Shown piece after piece: positions 5,830 through 5,963 of a DNA stretch of 5,963 nt (the stretch's first letter is position 1; every line of letters starts with the position of its first letter). The notes beneath the pieces were generated by a model, which had not been told where the DNA came from, did no database searches, and was given only the letters and a program-made list of their open reading frames with translations. The position numbers and the translations under genes were made by a program. The stretch comes from Flavobacteriaceae bacterium (GTDB lineage: Bacteria > Bacteroidota > Bacteroidia > Flavobacteriales > Flavobacteriaceae). Location of the stretch: NCBI GenBank assembly GCA_020435885.1, contig JAGQYU010000158.1:1-5963 (forward strand). Reading direction: 5' to 3'.

Positions 5830-5963
5830 ATGATTCAATCTATGACCGGCTATGGTAAAGCCATAGCAGAACTACCCCAAAAAAAAGTTACTGTAGAAAT
5901 TAAAACCCTAAACAGCAAAAGTCTGGATCTTAATGTAAGGATTCCTTCTCTCTATAAAGAAAA
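5830..5963 (+). CDS. yicC: YicC/YloC-family endoribonuclease, N-terminal part (cut by window edge)
   Basis: Only the first 44 codons plus two bases are present. They match the family's N terminus: MIQSMTGYGKA at the start (the family usually reads MI.SMTG[FY]G), then VTVEIKTLNSKSLDLNVRIP at about 20-39, corresponding to the conserved VEI+S[VL]N.+.LD+..R.P pattern. YicC-type proteins are cytoplasmic endoribonucleases linked in E. coli to RNA decay and survival under stress. The catalytic C-terminal domain is beyond the window, so integrity cannot be judged. In many bacteria, including Bacteroidota, the guanylate kinase gene gmk follows; that would be expected just to the right. The ATG at 5830 is the only reasonable start, and the conserved SMTG motif follows it at once. 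Confidence 0.9.
   Translation, partial: MIQSMTGYGKAIAELPQKKVTVEIKTLNSKSLDLNVRIPSLYKE

Noticed and set aside
1..5963. Mobile elements, CRISPR, defence genes, tRNA or riboswitch
   Set aside because: Both strands were read for repeats, transposase-like or nuclease motifs, cloverleaf sequence and long structured leaders; none was found. Leaders appear to be only 15-35 bases long.

Overview
The window looks like chromosomal DNA from a member of the Bacteroidota, most likely class Flavobacteriia. It is AT-rich, and genes have no Shine-Dalgarno-like sequence before their starts. Matches to the Bacteroidota -7 promoter box (TAnnTTTG) lie 17-33 bases or so upstream of most starts. The proteins also have a flavobacterial look: a class II HMG-CoA reductase, a superoxide dismutase with a GCGGTPILG-type stretch, and a dipeptidyl peptidase paired with a POT transporter. 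This taxonomic call is an inference from style and gene content; no database search was made.

Left part, minus strand (1-2611): a secreted dipeptidyl-peptidase IV-type serine peptidase (S9B) is followed after 14 bases by the start of a POT/PTR2 peptide:proton symporter that runs off the left edge. Together they form a peptide-scavenging pair: the peptidase releases dipeptides outside the cytoplasm and the symporter imports them.

Right part, plus strand (2774-5963): a class II HMG-CoA reductase (mevalonate-forming step of isoprenoid synthesis) is transcribed divergently from the peptidase. After it come a Mn-type superoxide dismutase, a ten-helix EamA/DMT-family transporter, and the first 44 codons of a YicC-family endoribonuclease. 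Each plus-strand gene has its own candidate -7 box, and there are hairpin terminators after the reductase and after the dismutase. The right part therefore reads as four mostly independent transcription units, not one operon.

No stretch over 300 bases lacks a gene; the intergenic gaps are 14, 162, 111, 99 and 50 bases. I saw no tRNA, rRNA, CRISPR array, insertion sequence, riboswitch or attachment site. This is ordinary core-genome housekeeping content, and I found no convincing undescribed system. The points most worth checking are regulatory: dyads that abut or bracket the -7 boxes of three genes, an 11-base sequence shared by the reductase and dismutase promoters, and a terminator whose T-tract runs into the next gene's promoter.
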